NCBI GenBank assembly: GCA_010645155.1
Contig: CM021317.1
Location: forward strand, 12,591,336 to 12,655,335
DNA length: 64,000 nt
Direction of reading: 5' to 3'
From: Tigriopus japonicus
Lineage: Eukaryota > Arthropoda > Copepoda > Harpacticoida > Harpacticidae
Below the pieces are notes generated by a model. That model was not told the DNA's origin. It searched no databases and worked only from the letters and a program-made list of their open reading frames with translations. Position numbers and translations under genes: made by a program. Positions 25,434 through 38,400 of the stretch are shown in pieces (the first letter of the stretch is position 1; the number at the start of each line of letters is the position of its first letter).

Positions 25434-26939
25434 TCATGAATTCCTCGTCATGGCCGACCGTAAATATTGTTTGATCGGAAACTATTATGAATACACGTCC
25501 CCCTCAAATGGTCCAATCGAGCGTGGCTTAAGATCCCCTCTCGATGTTTTATCAGATATGATGCTATCACCTTCATCTCTCGCTTGGCCAGCTCTTTGCG
25601 ATGTCTCTGGAGTTGCTCTCAAGAACTCTCACATCTGAACTTGACACTCACAGAACTAAAGAGCCCTCGAATGATAAGTTGTTGATAACTTGGGGTTCGA
25701 GATCTTTGGGCCAAAGGCTGTGTAATCGTAGTGTCTACAAAACGTCGAAAATTTTGCCGACTCATTACTTTCATCTTGAACAAATCTTGTATGACATGAT
25801 TTGAACTAGGTAAAGGCAGTATTTTCAAATGCACGAATAAGACATCGGTATTCACTCTCAACTAATTTTAGCATTACTGTGTTCAGTCGCAAGGTGTTTC
25901 GTTCAAGATCTGTGCTTCTTTTTTGTGGGCATGGAATTGGTTACTTGAAAGTGCCAAATTGGCTTCGGTCGAGTCTCGAGTTTTCCCGATATGGAATGGG
26001 TGGACGTGCTGTTCTAAAATTGTTCAATTTGAGCCCCAACAGGGCAACCCTCCGAACCAAGCAAGTAAGGTATGGAATTGAGATCCTTTCCAAGATCGAA
26101 CAATGCATTGTCTATGTAGCGTAGGATTTGCATATTCTGGTCATATCATCAGCAGCCACGATTCCCACCATGTATGTGTGTATCTATGTATCTATCCACT
26201 CTCACACATCCATCCCCTGACCTCTTTGTAGAAGAAGGTAATGGAAGAGGCAAGAGCCGTCGAACTCAGAGCGAGCATTTGCTCACCTGGTTCGATCTAT
26301 TCTTTGCCTCCATTCCATCCACTCAATCTTCCTCCCTCGCTCTCTCTTGCTCAATATGTTTTACTACTCCATGCCCTCTTCCACATCTCCCTCCAGTCAT
26401 TTTTTTGGTCGTGGTTGTGGACTTACCCGGGGGATGAGGAGGTGGGCCTGGCAGGCCGAATTGCACGGCAAGGTCATGCAGAATTCGACAAACAAAAAGT
26501 GACCACATGCATGATGAGGTCTTTCGAGCGATTATTTGAGAGATGCAGCATCACATGTGTTGTCCCCCTCGACATCACGGTCTGTCGAGATAGTTTGGCG
26601 AATCCTTTTTGTTCGGCCTAACAATAAGAGCTCCCTTCAATTAAAACCTTGAATCGAACAAAGGGCATGTTGAATTTAGCATTCCGTGGTCCTTCAACCC
26701 TACCAATCCAACCAAGACGAACACGCACTTGGAAGGGTTCATTGTTTTGCGAACCACACCACGCGGAAAAAAGGTGATTCACGCCCGGTTTGACTCATTC
26801 AATCCCAGGCCCCAAATCACCCCCAGTCAGAGCCCGTTCCAGAGGCCTGGTTGAAATTTTCGTTGGCCTCATTGGTGGCTTCTACCTGGTCACCGCACCT
26901 CGAGGACAAGAAGTAAATGTGGCTGGCGAAGTGCAAAGA

Positions 26940-27290
26940 GCTCCTCCGGTGATGAGAACGAACTATTGAGAGAGGAGGAGGCAAGGGAAGAACGTGGGAC
27001 CGAACCTAGGACCGAACACGCGGATTCCAAGAGGAGAACAAGAGAGAGACCGTGCTTGCTTGCTTCATTCAGACAAGAAGGCGGAAGCGAAGTAAAATAA
27101 AAAATACACGGAGTCAAGAAGGGGAGGAGGAGAAGAAGAAGGAGGAGGAGGAGAGGAACGAAGCGGGGGAAGAGAACGAGGAGAAGGTGCTGGTGGTGGT
27201 GGTGGACGTCGTCATCGTCGACGACGACGAGGACACTCACCAATAACGACGACGAGCACGAAGACGACGACGACGAGAATGAGAATCTTG
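26940..27290 (+). repeat. Purine-rich low-complexity tract
   Basis: Successive runs of GAGGAGG, GAAGAAGG, GGTGGT and GACGACGA units. It reads as repetitive peptides in several frames, so apparent open frames on both strands here are composition artefacts. It may be the leader of a non-coding first exon ending at the donor near 27421. Confidence 0.6.
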
Positions 27291-28625
27291 ACTTCCACAA
27301 CATTCACAGAGATTCACAAAACGAAGTGTTGAAAAATGAAACGAAGGAGGAAAATGGACTTGATGTCAGTGGTTTTGTGTTAAGTGCAGTGTTTGTCTCA
27401 TTTTCTGCCATCCTTACTCGAGGTAAGACACCATGTCTCTCTCAAATTTGTAAGGCAACCCCGTTGTCCAAACAGTTGTCGCAGTGGCACAATAGAGTAG
27501 TAGATCAAGGGGATTGTGTTTCTCTGGCAAGTGTACAAGTTCTTCCGAGTGTTGGAAATATGAGCCTCATCAAACTGGCAATGAGTCTGCACATGGACGA
27601 CAGAATGAGGCTATCAATAATTCAAATCCCGGTGGAGAGAAACCCGGCCAGGACTTTTTTAAACAATGAATCAGTCTAATGAAACAGTAATCATTGCGCC
27701 TGAATTATAGATAAGGTGTCTTTGCCAGCAAGGCCCCGGAATCCGTATGGTTCCTTCATGTTTCTGGGTATTGGGAGGGGTTCCGGATTTAGATTAGCAG
27801 ACTCGGAGGCCAAGTAGTTTCCATTTTACACGACAATGTTTACAACAAAATCCGACAATGAGTGCTCTGTTGAAACTAAGTATAAAATTAGCCCACCCCA
27901 TCGCTCCGGTGATGGGCTTTCCAATGAGTATTTCCGAACTTTATCCTGCGTAACAATGTTCACTCGAAGTGGATTCATGCGTGTACACAAAGTAAGACAG
28001 GCAGGGTAATCCACAAGACACCCCGATAATCACGTGCTTATACATCTTACATACACTTGAAAGTCTTCTGAAGGCCACTTCTTGCCTCGGAGCAGTTTTT
28101 TTCCAGAGGTTGTCACAAGTTCATTCGTGGACCAATCTTGGCACATCCAACGGATGGCCTTGGATTCCACTAGTAGATCCTTCTCATTGAACTGCGTGGA
28201 AATGCAAGTTGAAGAGGAAGATCACGAGCTTGAATTCTCTCACCATTTTGAAGGTCTTGGAAAATAATCCTTTTGAAGTTTTAAGGAGGGGGTTCTCACG
28301 CCCCTAGCACACGTGTATGGACCCTTGGTGGCCATATACGAAGACCTTAGCTTCTCTAATGAGATTTAAAAAGTAAAGGGATTCCTTCTTTCAGCTGGGT
28401 TAGAATTTGAAATTAGGGAGAAGACCCACAAGGTTCTGCCATTTGGAAAGGGACAAAACGATTCAGTTTCACGAGTGTTGCCACAGGCAGAGGTGAAGGT
28501 TGTCTGTCTAGCAGGTAAATGGTGTGATTATTCTATCTAAATGACCTTCTTTCCAACTTTGGGAGGTCTTTACTCACCCTGATCGTGTCTGTCATTCCCA
28601 ATACTATTCTGTTGAACGAGATTGC

Positions 28626-29024
28626 TTATCTAGAAATGTAAACCAATGTGCTGTACAAGTTCAGTTCGAAATTTGGAAGACTACCAACGATCAGAGCAAA
28701 ACTTGCGGAATTTGTTTTGGCGGGAAACTTGAAATTCGATTTCACTTTTCGGGGTGCGAGTGACAATGGGTCAGGAATGCTCCGACCCAAAGATATATCT
28801 TCCAATCGGACAATGGCGCGTTTATTTTCAATCCCAGAGAATTTTGCAATGAATTCCTCCGAAAATGCTTGCTGAGCGCCTTCTACAATAGATATAATCG
28901 GAATTGTTTTAGTTTCTCGAATGAACTCCTCTTGACGCATCCATCGGAGGAGATATTCCTTAACGTGATTTAACTCAGTATTTTTGAAGGTGGATGACAG
29001 TCTTGACAAATATTTGTTTACCTT
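28626..29024 (-). CDS. Open frame of unknown identity, possibly one exon or a gene fragment
   Basis: An uninterrupted frame of about 132 codons ending in TAA, with balanced amino-acid composition (HVKEYLLRWMRQEEF, ISIVEGAQQAFSEEF, RAIVRLEDISLG). It is neither low-complexity nor AT-biased like the chance frames around it. There is no ATG near its upstream end, where a TAG sits at 29025-29027. It would have to be an internal or terminal exon, or a degraded copy. I do not recognise a family and found no partner exons. Confidence 0.25.
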   Translation of the reverse strand, partial: KVNKYLSRLSSTFKNTELNHVKEYLLRWMRQEEFIRETKTIPIISIVEGAQQAFSEEFIAKFSGIENKRAIVRLEDISLGRSIPDPLSLAPRKVKSNFKFPAKTNSASFALIVGSLPNFELNLYSTLVYISR

Positions 29025-31058
29025 CTACCTGGTAAAAAGACAATGCGGGTCTTAACAAAATAAACCCAAACAAGTTTGTCGATTGAGTCTCATAGAGTAC
29101 GACCAACTATCGAGTGGCCATTATTTGGCCGTAACTTGCGTCTTCATCACGATATAACTAACCTGCTTGCCGTGGTTGGTTATGTCCACCTTTTTACGAT
29201 GGTATTCTACTTTTACGATTGGGCTCCGTCAAGACCACCATTCCGATGGTTTAGCAGAGTTTTATGATAGGCACCACGGAGACGATGGTTCGACCCAAGG
29301 ATTTAGTCGCCTTTATGAACTTAATTGAGTCGTTTCAAGTCCAAAAAGCTCTCGCCTTTGTTCCTTATTATACACACGCAAGCACTCACATCTCTCAATG
29401 TATGGATATATGTACGTATGTATGCCTGAGACGGAATGGAAGAGATCCATCTTATTCAGACATTCTCGGTCACCTCCGAATCTTGTTCCCCTAAATTAGA
29501 CCAAATGAGACTCTCAATTCTGGCCAGGTCTCAGGAACAACAACAAAGAAAATCCCCGACGTAGACTGTTTGTATGCAACTTCCATATTTGTACGACACT
29601 CTTTTTCAAATCGGTGAGAGCACTTTGACAATTAGTAGATTTTATGGCGAACTCTATTTGTCAAAGGCCGAATGATCATGATGACTATGATGAGGGCTGG
29701 AACAAGTGTGAGATGTGCCCTACCAAACAGGATCTTATCCTTCTTAGCTCAGTTCAATTAGACACAATTTTCTAGTCTATTCAATTGTCCCAACACTTGT
29801 TTGTTTGATTATTTCATGACATGCATTGCGATAAGTGTCTCAAAAAAAGGGGCACCGAATTGCACTTGTTCTCGAACCTCTCTTGACGAAGTAGTAGTAA
29901 GTCTTTTTCCCCCGAATTCGTGATCATCAGGGTCGATAATCTCCAGAGTGATTCTAATTCATCAAAGCATGAGACAAGGTGAAGTGATCAGAAGCGCCTT
30001 CGTTGTTCATCTCGACGAGCTCGAGAAGCGATCGAATTTTTAGCGGCTTCACTTCAGGAGCTCAGCAGCCCCCATATTCACCGTTATCGTTATTATTATG
30101 ATAAAGATAATGATCATCATGATTATGATGATTACGTTGAGGTGCTAGAGAGGATCAAGAGGAGTGTTCAGTCGAGGCCTGATTTATTCTCGAGCAGATG
30201 GAAAAAAATGGCAGAATGGAAAGAAGTACATCTAGACGTAGAGAGAACGAACTCGATGGAGTGAGTACAGTAGTAGTGGTAGCAGTAGTAGTAGTAGCTT
30301 CGACGAATTGAATCAGGCTAATGATCCGTAACTCTTTATAGATGAGACCCTCGAACTCACTCCCAACGAGATCGGTCACTTCACATCCACACATGGATGG
30401 GGGTATCAGTGACAAGAATCCATTTGCCTGATGAGTGTGAGGGATAACAAGATTGAAATTAGCTCTGGCGTTCCTATACAAAAGTGTTTTCGTGAGTGAG
30501 TGAATGAATGTGCGTGTGTGTGCGTGTGGACGCTGTTCTTCTACGTTCACGTCAGTCGTTGTCGTACCATCACCCTGAATTGAATTGCTCGGGGAAATGG
30601 CAGACATCTATCGAGGTTGGGAACAACGTCGCCCTCATCACGTATCCTCGAGGCCTAGGCACTAGTCGATCCACTAAAACACTAAAGAGAGACTTTTAGC
30701 TCGAGAAGCTCTCTCCTCTTTCTTTTTTTCTTTCTCTCTCTCTCTCTGTCACTCGGGCTTTTTTCGTCCTCGACTTTGGCCTCAGTTTGAGCCTCAAGAG
30801 TGGAACACAAATTTGACTGAGAAGGATGAGGATGAACAGCTTGTTTGGATAGAGTCAATTGATGCTGGGAACTCATCAATTGGTCGTCCTGACATGCGTC
30901 ATGATGGGCAGGTCCCGAATCGACACAAAAACACTTGTCTGAAATACATGATTCAAGTCGATCTTTCGCTGGGTTGCTTGAACATTGATTTCGAGGGCCA
31001 AAGCATCTGTAATTCGGATACTGTATAATGCGTGGACCAACTACACGCCAGACATGCA

Positions 31059-31086
31059 TCTATCCATCCATCCATCCATCCATCCT
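31059..31086 (+). repeat. (CCAT)n microsatellite
   Basis: About six consecutive CCAT units followed by a CCTCCCCCC run. A second short microsatellite, (ACT)n, lies at about 31205-31235. Both are in the region upstream of the kinase. Confidence 0.85.
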
Positions 31087-32444
31087 CCCCCCTCCCCTTG
31101 TCGAACGAGATTCGTTGGTCGATCTTTTTCACGGTCTCAGTGCCTCCTTATTCATGATTCACCACCATCACTGATCAACCTTGATTCGATTCAAGCCACT
31201 ACTTCGACCATAACTACTACTACTACTACTACCACTGCACTATTAATACCCCTGCTAACTAGTCCTGCTGAGCCATTGACTATGTTCTGCTAGAGCGACT
31301 ATCGATCACCGATATTAGACGTCTCTATACCTTACACGTAGAACATATCCCACAAGTAAGATAGGTCGCTAACGAGAAAAGAGATCCTCCTATCGTGGTG
31401 TGGGGCCCCGTGTTCCAACATGGACTACTAATTTGGACCGATGTCAAGATCGAACGAACGCTGCTTTTGGAAAATAGACCTCCAACATACGTAGAGGTAG
31501 ACGGCCATTTTGGGTTGGTTCTGGTAGTCCCAAATTGGGCTGTGTCGCGTTGAGTACGTAATCATTTGATCAATATTCAATATTGAATGTTTGAGTAAAG
31601 TAATGGCAACTCTCTCTCCCTCTCTCTGTTTCCCCTCTCCATTTTGGCGACATTCTATTTTAGCTCAGCCATGACTCAACTTGCGCATGCTGTCAAGATT
31701 GGTTTGCGTCATGAATTTCCGAACTGGTTGGTCGACTTTTGGCTACTTTTTCATGTCGAATTGTTGGTTGACGTTGGATAATCATTGAGAGGCCTCCTAG
31801 CTCAAAACAACTACTTGTATCCTGTTTGCCATCCACTTGGTAACTTGAATTTTTCAAACTCAACTCACCTTGTCACAGTCTTTGAGCTGCCCATGTTTCC
31901 TTACTCAAGTCCTATATACATTTTCGCCGGTGTCTTTTGAGCTTCAAAGGACCAAAATCACCCAAAATCACGAGAAGCGGTCCAAAATTGACACTTGAGT
32001 GTCTCGTTAGATTTGCTACGAGTTCAAATCTACAAAATGGAATCGAGATTTCGTTCATTCAGTGGTGGTGAAGAGAACAATTTGTATTGTAAATGCTCAA
32101 AGCCAAAGGATACAAAGCCTAAAATCTAACATCCGGGAGTGTTTCATTGTGTTTTTTCCAGCTTCAAAGCGGACCTTGGCGACTCTTGACAATGGGTTGA
32201 ATTTTGGGAGGTTGGAAAACAACACTTGAACCAGACCTGCTGACGTCAAGCTAGAAATGGTGTCTATTATTAACTCGGCCTTCGTATTTACAGATCTTGA
32301 AGGCCTCTTAAGAGCTTTCCAAGCTTCTCTGCGTGAAGAGAAGAAAGATGCTCTGCGTGGAGTCTTCGTGAGGAATCAGTTCATCATTACTCCCTTGAGT
32401 GGGACTGGTACGGTGGTGCCCAGGGTGGTTGGGGCGGTGGTGAC

Positions 32445-35400
32445 ATGTTATCGGGCCCCATGGGAGCTTCCAGTCTGGTTGTTGACCCAGAGAGTGGAGA
32501 TGCCAAAGACGGTGAGTGTCCTAAGATAGAAGGGACTTCACTGCTATGTTTAAGAGCAAGGTTGGCTATTACATTTCGCCATCAAAATTTTCACAAACGC
32601 ACAACTTTATCAGATGCTTCAACTGAACGGTGCGGATATGAGTCCACACCTAAATACCTATCGGGATAGATTAGTCGCTTGGATAGATAGGTTATCGTTA
32701 TGGACAATTGAGGAAAATTGAACAAACAAGATATTGCCGATTGTCGAATAACATGAATTTAGGTGCTAACACCTGTTTAAAGAAACTCGTGCTTAAACAA
32801 AGAACGTCTTATAAACATAACAAGACAAGACAATTAATCCTGAATCCGAAATAAGAAAGTAAATGCATCGGCACCTTTGTTTGACCATAAGTACTCTTTC
32901 CTTGAATTTGATCTAGTAAGTGTAGAAGAAAAAAAACTCAGTCTCAGTTTATTAAAATTCTTGTGGTCCAAATGTAAAAAGTGTTTTTCGTAAAGGTTGA
33001 ACAATTGTAGAACAAATCTGAAAAACGAAAATGCACGTAAACTTTAAAATAAAAACAGGATGAAAACCGGCATTTTGATCATGCAAGCAGAACCTTTCTT
33101 TCAAGCGACAATCAAAATTTTTTAAGGCGAATGTCGAGATAACTTTTCTGTTCATATCATGTCTCGGCAAAGATGAAACCGTTCTTGATGCTAAAAAAAA
33201 GATGTTGGAAGCAAAATTTGAGTGCTAGGACTTTGCTAGTCTTTTGCAAGCTTTTTTACTTTTTGAACCCAAAATCATTTTTTCATCAAAATATAATTAA
33301 CGGACTGAAAACACTTGTCATTTGAGAGTAACATTTCAATCACGAAGTATTGGGTGACTCATGGGTACTCTTTTTGGAGATTATGACAGTTCTTGCAGGT
33401 TTAACCCATTCATTATTGTATTTCTCTTTCGCAATCCGTTTTGATTTTTTTACGTTAGTTAGACATGAATCTATTACATTAATTTCAAAACTTTTGTTCA
33501 AATGCAAGTCATTCAGAGAAATGTCAAATAATTCATGTTTTGTGTTGGATCGAACTACTTTCGTCATTTCCTTTAAGCACAAGTGTTATCGGCGTCACAA
33601 AACATTCTCGAATGAATCTCCTTGGAGAAACTTGTTATTCATTTCTTGCAATTTTTCTTGGGCAAAGAATGATTCTGTTAATCCAAGTTCATAATTACAA
33701 TTCACACTTATTCTTATCAAACATACATAATTCAAAACTTTACCAAGCATTGAATGAAAAAGTTATTCAACTTGGTGTTTTTTAAGCAAAAGAGTTATCC
33801 AAATTCTAAACTCTGAGAGAAACGTTCGTATTCGAAATTCAATAAATGTTCACACACAAACCCGACTGGAAGTTTTAAACGAGTAAGAGTGTGCAGCACT
33901 TCAAGCTTGACTTATTACAACATTGATTTATTCTCTTATTGCAATCTTTCACGTGATTTGACAAGCGGCAATGAGTGCAACAAACCATGTGCAAATTGTT
34001 TGCCCTTAAGAGTAAACCTTTTTTCAGAAGTGCATGCATTCAACAACCAGTTTTGAACAATGCACTGCTTTTTGTAAGAAACCCAAAGCAAGTTCTCACA
34101 TTCAAAGATTCCTCTGTTTGGTTGCACTTCAGATTAGTGATAAGAATCAAGCCTGATTTTTGGACTAGTGTTGCCAAATTGGTACATGAATAGATTTTTG
34201 GGTCAAAAACTTGCCACAACGTTACAAAAAGCCATAGACATGAACTCAAAGTCCAATATGGCAACACACAAAACTTGGTTCCCATCACTACCTCAGATTC
34301 TTCAACACAAGGTCATGCATATTTTCCGTTAATAGAAAGGGTGCAGATTTCTTTCAAACAAGCAAATCTTTTTTATCCCAAGATTTTTCAGGTCAGAAAT
34401 ATTTTGGTCTAGTCTTGCCTTGGTCAAAAATTAGGCCTCGCAAGTCCTTCAAAAATGGCAATTAGGACGAAAAACGAGATGAAACTGGCAAACCTTTCTT
34501 GGACAAAAAACTTTTTTTGCTTATTGAAATCTACACAACTATTTATAGCTAAACGAAGAAGAACGATTTTCAGCTGATGAGGATTCCTTAGGCTAACCAA
34601 CATTAATTTCTATCTTGCCATAGAGACTTTTCTTCCCCAAAAATCATGTTCAAAATTTTGCTTTTCAGCCGATGATTCGAATCATTTGACCTCGAAAGTT
34701 CCGATTGAAGAGGAACGCAAATCCTCACCCGTCCCAGATGAAGACCAAGAGGATGAGGAGGAATCCGATGATTCTCGTCATGGAGGCGGGCATCGCAAAT
34801 CCGATGCTGGATCAAGTCATCCCGGCTTTTCGGCCGATTGGTCTGCCGATGCCTCTGCCCGAGCTCACATTTTCGTCCCTGTCACTGGATCGGGTAAATA
34901 TTGAGTTTCATTTTTATGATGGCCTCCTTTAATTGAGTTTGAAGTTGTAGCGGGATGGATGATAAGCTTGGCAGTTTGTCTTATGTTTCATGCAAATACA
35001 TGGGAATGCAAGAGTGTGATATGTGCCTGCATGAGGGGTGATAAGGAACTTGTTTGAAGTTTACACTTGGATTGGGCGCCATTTGCTTGGCTGTCTACTC
35101 GAAAACGAATGGAATGAATATTATCAAGTGTTTGACTGACTTTTTTCCTTTCTCTTTCTCCCTTCTCGAACTTTGTAGAGAGGCTATGTTGCAACAATAA
35201 CAATCGTTGTGTTTCAGCAGACCCTTGTAAGTCGTATTCGTGGTCGTCGTTGGTAGATTAATTGAAAGATCCTTGCTTTGATGACTATCATTGCATTAGT
35301 TCCCATGCACACTTGGATGTGAGCACCAGCAGAAAACTGTTTGAACAACTAGGGTCATAGTTACGCACACCAAGGTGGCATTTCTTAAAACAAAAGCGAA

Positions 35401-38400
35401 AAAATTCGGAAGCAATTAGCCCTCGAACTGATATTACTTAGGCCAGAAACACTCACGCAACTTGACCATCCAGCAGATTAAAAATAAATCTACCGTATCC
35501 TGTGCCCACGGCATGCCCCCGCAGAGGTTTTTGTAAACCCTCAGCCATTATAACCAGACAAAAAACATTCTGCGGAAATCTTGCTGATGATGGTGATATA
35601 GAGTCCTTCAATCAAATAAAACCGATAATGTTTGATGATTGAATTGCTAATGATTCGTAAATGGCTAAACCAAATCTGTTTTCCAGGTCGATTGAAATGT
35701 GTGGCCTGTCGGACGGTGATTTCATCCGGGGAAGCCAGCAATCTCAAGGAGGACCAACTTTGTCGAGAAACATTTCTAGAAGGGATCCGGAAATATCGAG
35801 AAAATAAATCCGTTGGCCATCATTGGGTGAAACGCACCAATTTGAAAGGCAAATGTAAAGGATGTGGCAAATCGTTCCAAGGGAAACTGGCATTTGGTTC
35901 CTCGAAAGAAGTGGTCGGTGAGTCTTGCTCGTGGTGCAAGTACTCCTATCATACGAAGGAACAATGCCAGAAAGAAAAGAGCTTAGATGAATTCTGCGAC
36001 CTAGGAGTGCATAAATCCGTCATCGTGCCTTCAACGTGGATTCTCAAGGTGCCACGAAAAGGTCAGTCAGAAATGTTGTTTGTTTGATTAGATATTGATC
36101 AGGTCACAGGAAGGAGATGGTCGCCTCGTTAAGCGCTTATTATTTTGCAAAGAGAGATGTTGAACAAAGGATGTTTGGGTGTACCTAATTGGATTCAAGT
36201 GATGGGTCTGAGTGAGGCTGTTGGAAATCCAAAAATAACCAGACGTTGTATGTTGGTTGGTTAGACAACATTCTCTTTTCTGGCAACCATGAATTCTTAC
36301 CAAACCCGGTTGAAAGAGACAAACAAGATGGTTCATGTTATCCAGACGCTATTTCTTCATTTTAGGAAGCTTCAAGTCGAGTTTGAAGAACAGTCCGAGC
36401 AAAAATCGACGCCGAAAAGCCGAGGCATCCTCACCCACAGCCGAAGAAGGCCTGAGACCCTTTTGTATTAAACCCATCCCGGATCACAAGATCAGTCCTC
36501 TGTTGGTGTTTCTTAATCCCAAATCTGGCGGAAACCAGGGTGCCAAATTGATGCAAAAATTCCAATGGCTTCTCAATCCTCGACAGGTAGGGGAGACGCA
36601 ACTTTATGACTAGAAGTGCAGATTTCAGGCTTTTTTTACACAAAAAAAAATCATGACCTATTTGCTACGTTCATCTATCTTTTTTTGCCAATTTTCTTTT
36701 TTATTTACCATTTATGATAAATCAGATCTACTAGACCTAATTTTCGATTGAAACAAAATGACACCAAAAATCAAGTTCAAGCTGAATAAAACGTGCCTGT
36801 AATTTCTTGATTTTTAACGCACGATTGAAATGGTTTTACAGTAAAACATGAGACCGAACAGTCGTGCTCTAAAAATGAGACGATGTTTGAATTTATTTGC
36901 AATTCTAGGGTTATTTGCATTTTTTGCAGGGCTTAAAAGATTTATTTGCTAGAAATATGCACATCTACTTAAAACTGTTGTTGTTTGTATTTTAGTTTTC
37001 TATTGATTTGATATCATGGCCTATCATTCTAGGTTTTTGATCTCACCCAAGGGGGTCCCCAACCAGCTATTGAAATGTTCAGAAAGGTGCCAAATCTTAA
37101 ATTATTGGCTTGCGGTGGCGATGGAACCGTGGGTTGGCTCTTGTCTGTTCTAGACAAATTTCAAATCGATCCTCTTCCTGCTGTTGGTGTCCTACCATTG
37201 GGAACGGGCAATGATCTCAGTCGATCTTTAGGTAAAGGTTAATAATTCCCATTCAAAAGAGAAACGTAATTCTTTTTATTTTATTTGGTTATTTGGACAG
37301 GTTGGGGCGGCGGGTACATCGATGAGCCCATTTCCAAGATCATCTCTGGCCTTCAGATGGCTGAGGAAGAGATGATGGATCGTTGGCAGCTAAAAGTTAC
37401 CAGGAATGAGTACCCAGTCTCGGACCTTCGGGGGAAAGATGCATTGCCGTTGAATGTCGTCAACAACTACTTTTCCATGGGTGTCGATGCTCACATTGCC
37501 TTGGAATTCCATGAAGCTCGTGAAGCTAATCCGCAGAAGTTCAGCTCCAGGATTAGGAACAAGATCTATTACGGCCAGGCTGGAGGAAAAGTAAAGGCGA
37601 CCAAATTTCCTTATCCAATTTGAACCTGTTAATAGCCCGTGTGGATTTCCTCTCTAATTGTAGGATCTTCTATTGAGAAAGTGGAAAGATCTTTCCAACG
37701 ATATTGAAGTGATCTGTGATGGCGAAGATTTCACTCCTAAGCTCCGAGAGCTTCGAGTACATTCGGTTCTGTTTGCCAATATCCCCTCGTTTGGCTCCGG
37801 AACACACCCATGGGATCCTGCCAAAGGCACGCAGCAGATCAACGACGGCATGATTGAGGTGATTGGGCTCACAACCTACCAACTCCCGATGCTCCAAGGG
37901 GGGCTTCACGGTTCCTGCATCACCCAATGCAAATCTGCCATCATTCGCACCAAGAAAACCATCTCCATGCAAGTGGACGGGGAGGCCAGCCGCTTGAATC
38001 CTGCTACCATAGAGCTCTCTTTCTTGAATCAGGTATTCATGATGGGTGCATCTTCATTTAAATATCCCATGAGCATTATCATTTCATTCCTTACCCTTCA
38101 ATGTTTATATCCTTCTAGGTTAAGATGCTAACCAGACGAAAAGGCCAAGGGAAATCACGAATCACGTATGCGGATCCTGACACTCCTCTGCAGATTACCG
38201 TTAGTCGAATACTCATGCGAGACTACGCTGCTCATCACCAAGACAAGGACAAGTTAAAAGAAATGGCCAAAGCAGTGGGGGAGATAAAGACAAATTCCAA
38301 AGCAGATTTAAGCGAAGTTCGGGATTTGATTAAAAAAGTGTTGGAAAACAATCCTGGCCCCAATATACCCGAGTCCTTTGTTCAGGATTGGTGTTTTATC

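Larger units (their letters stand above)
25434..32444. other. Gene-poor, low-complexity stretch upstream of the diacylglycerol kinase
   Basis: No convincing protein gene in about 7 kb apart from one doubtful open frame (28626-29024, minus). It holds a purine-rich GAGGAG/GACGAC tract (about 26940-27290), AT trinucleotide tracts near 30080-30135, (AGT)n near 30265-30300, a CT/T run near 30715-30750, (CCAT)n at 31059-31086 and (ACT)n near 31205-31235. Such tracts would fit leader exons and promoter DNA of the kinase gene: a good donor (CGAG|GTAAGA) follows 27421, and strong acceptors lie before 32162 and 32294. None can be proved without transcripts. Confidence 0.45.

Noticed and set aside
26890..27303. 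137-codon minus-strand Ser/Leu-rich frame and the opposite Glu/Lys-rich frame
   Set aside because: Both arise from the GAGGAG/GACGAC low-complexity tract.
30155..30607. 150-codon minus-strand frame
   Set aside because: It contains trinucleotide-repeat peptides (Thr runs) and has no family features or splice support.
32257..32529. 90-codon plus-strand frame MVSIINSAFVFTDLEG
   Set aside because: It overlaps the first recognised kinase exon in another frame and crosses its donor. At most it is an upstream open frame in the leader.
33340..33694. 80- and 114-codon frames on opposite strands in a kinase intron
   Set aside because: They overlap each other in AT-rich sequence; neither has splice context or a recognisable domain.
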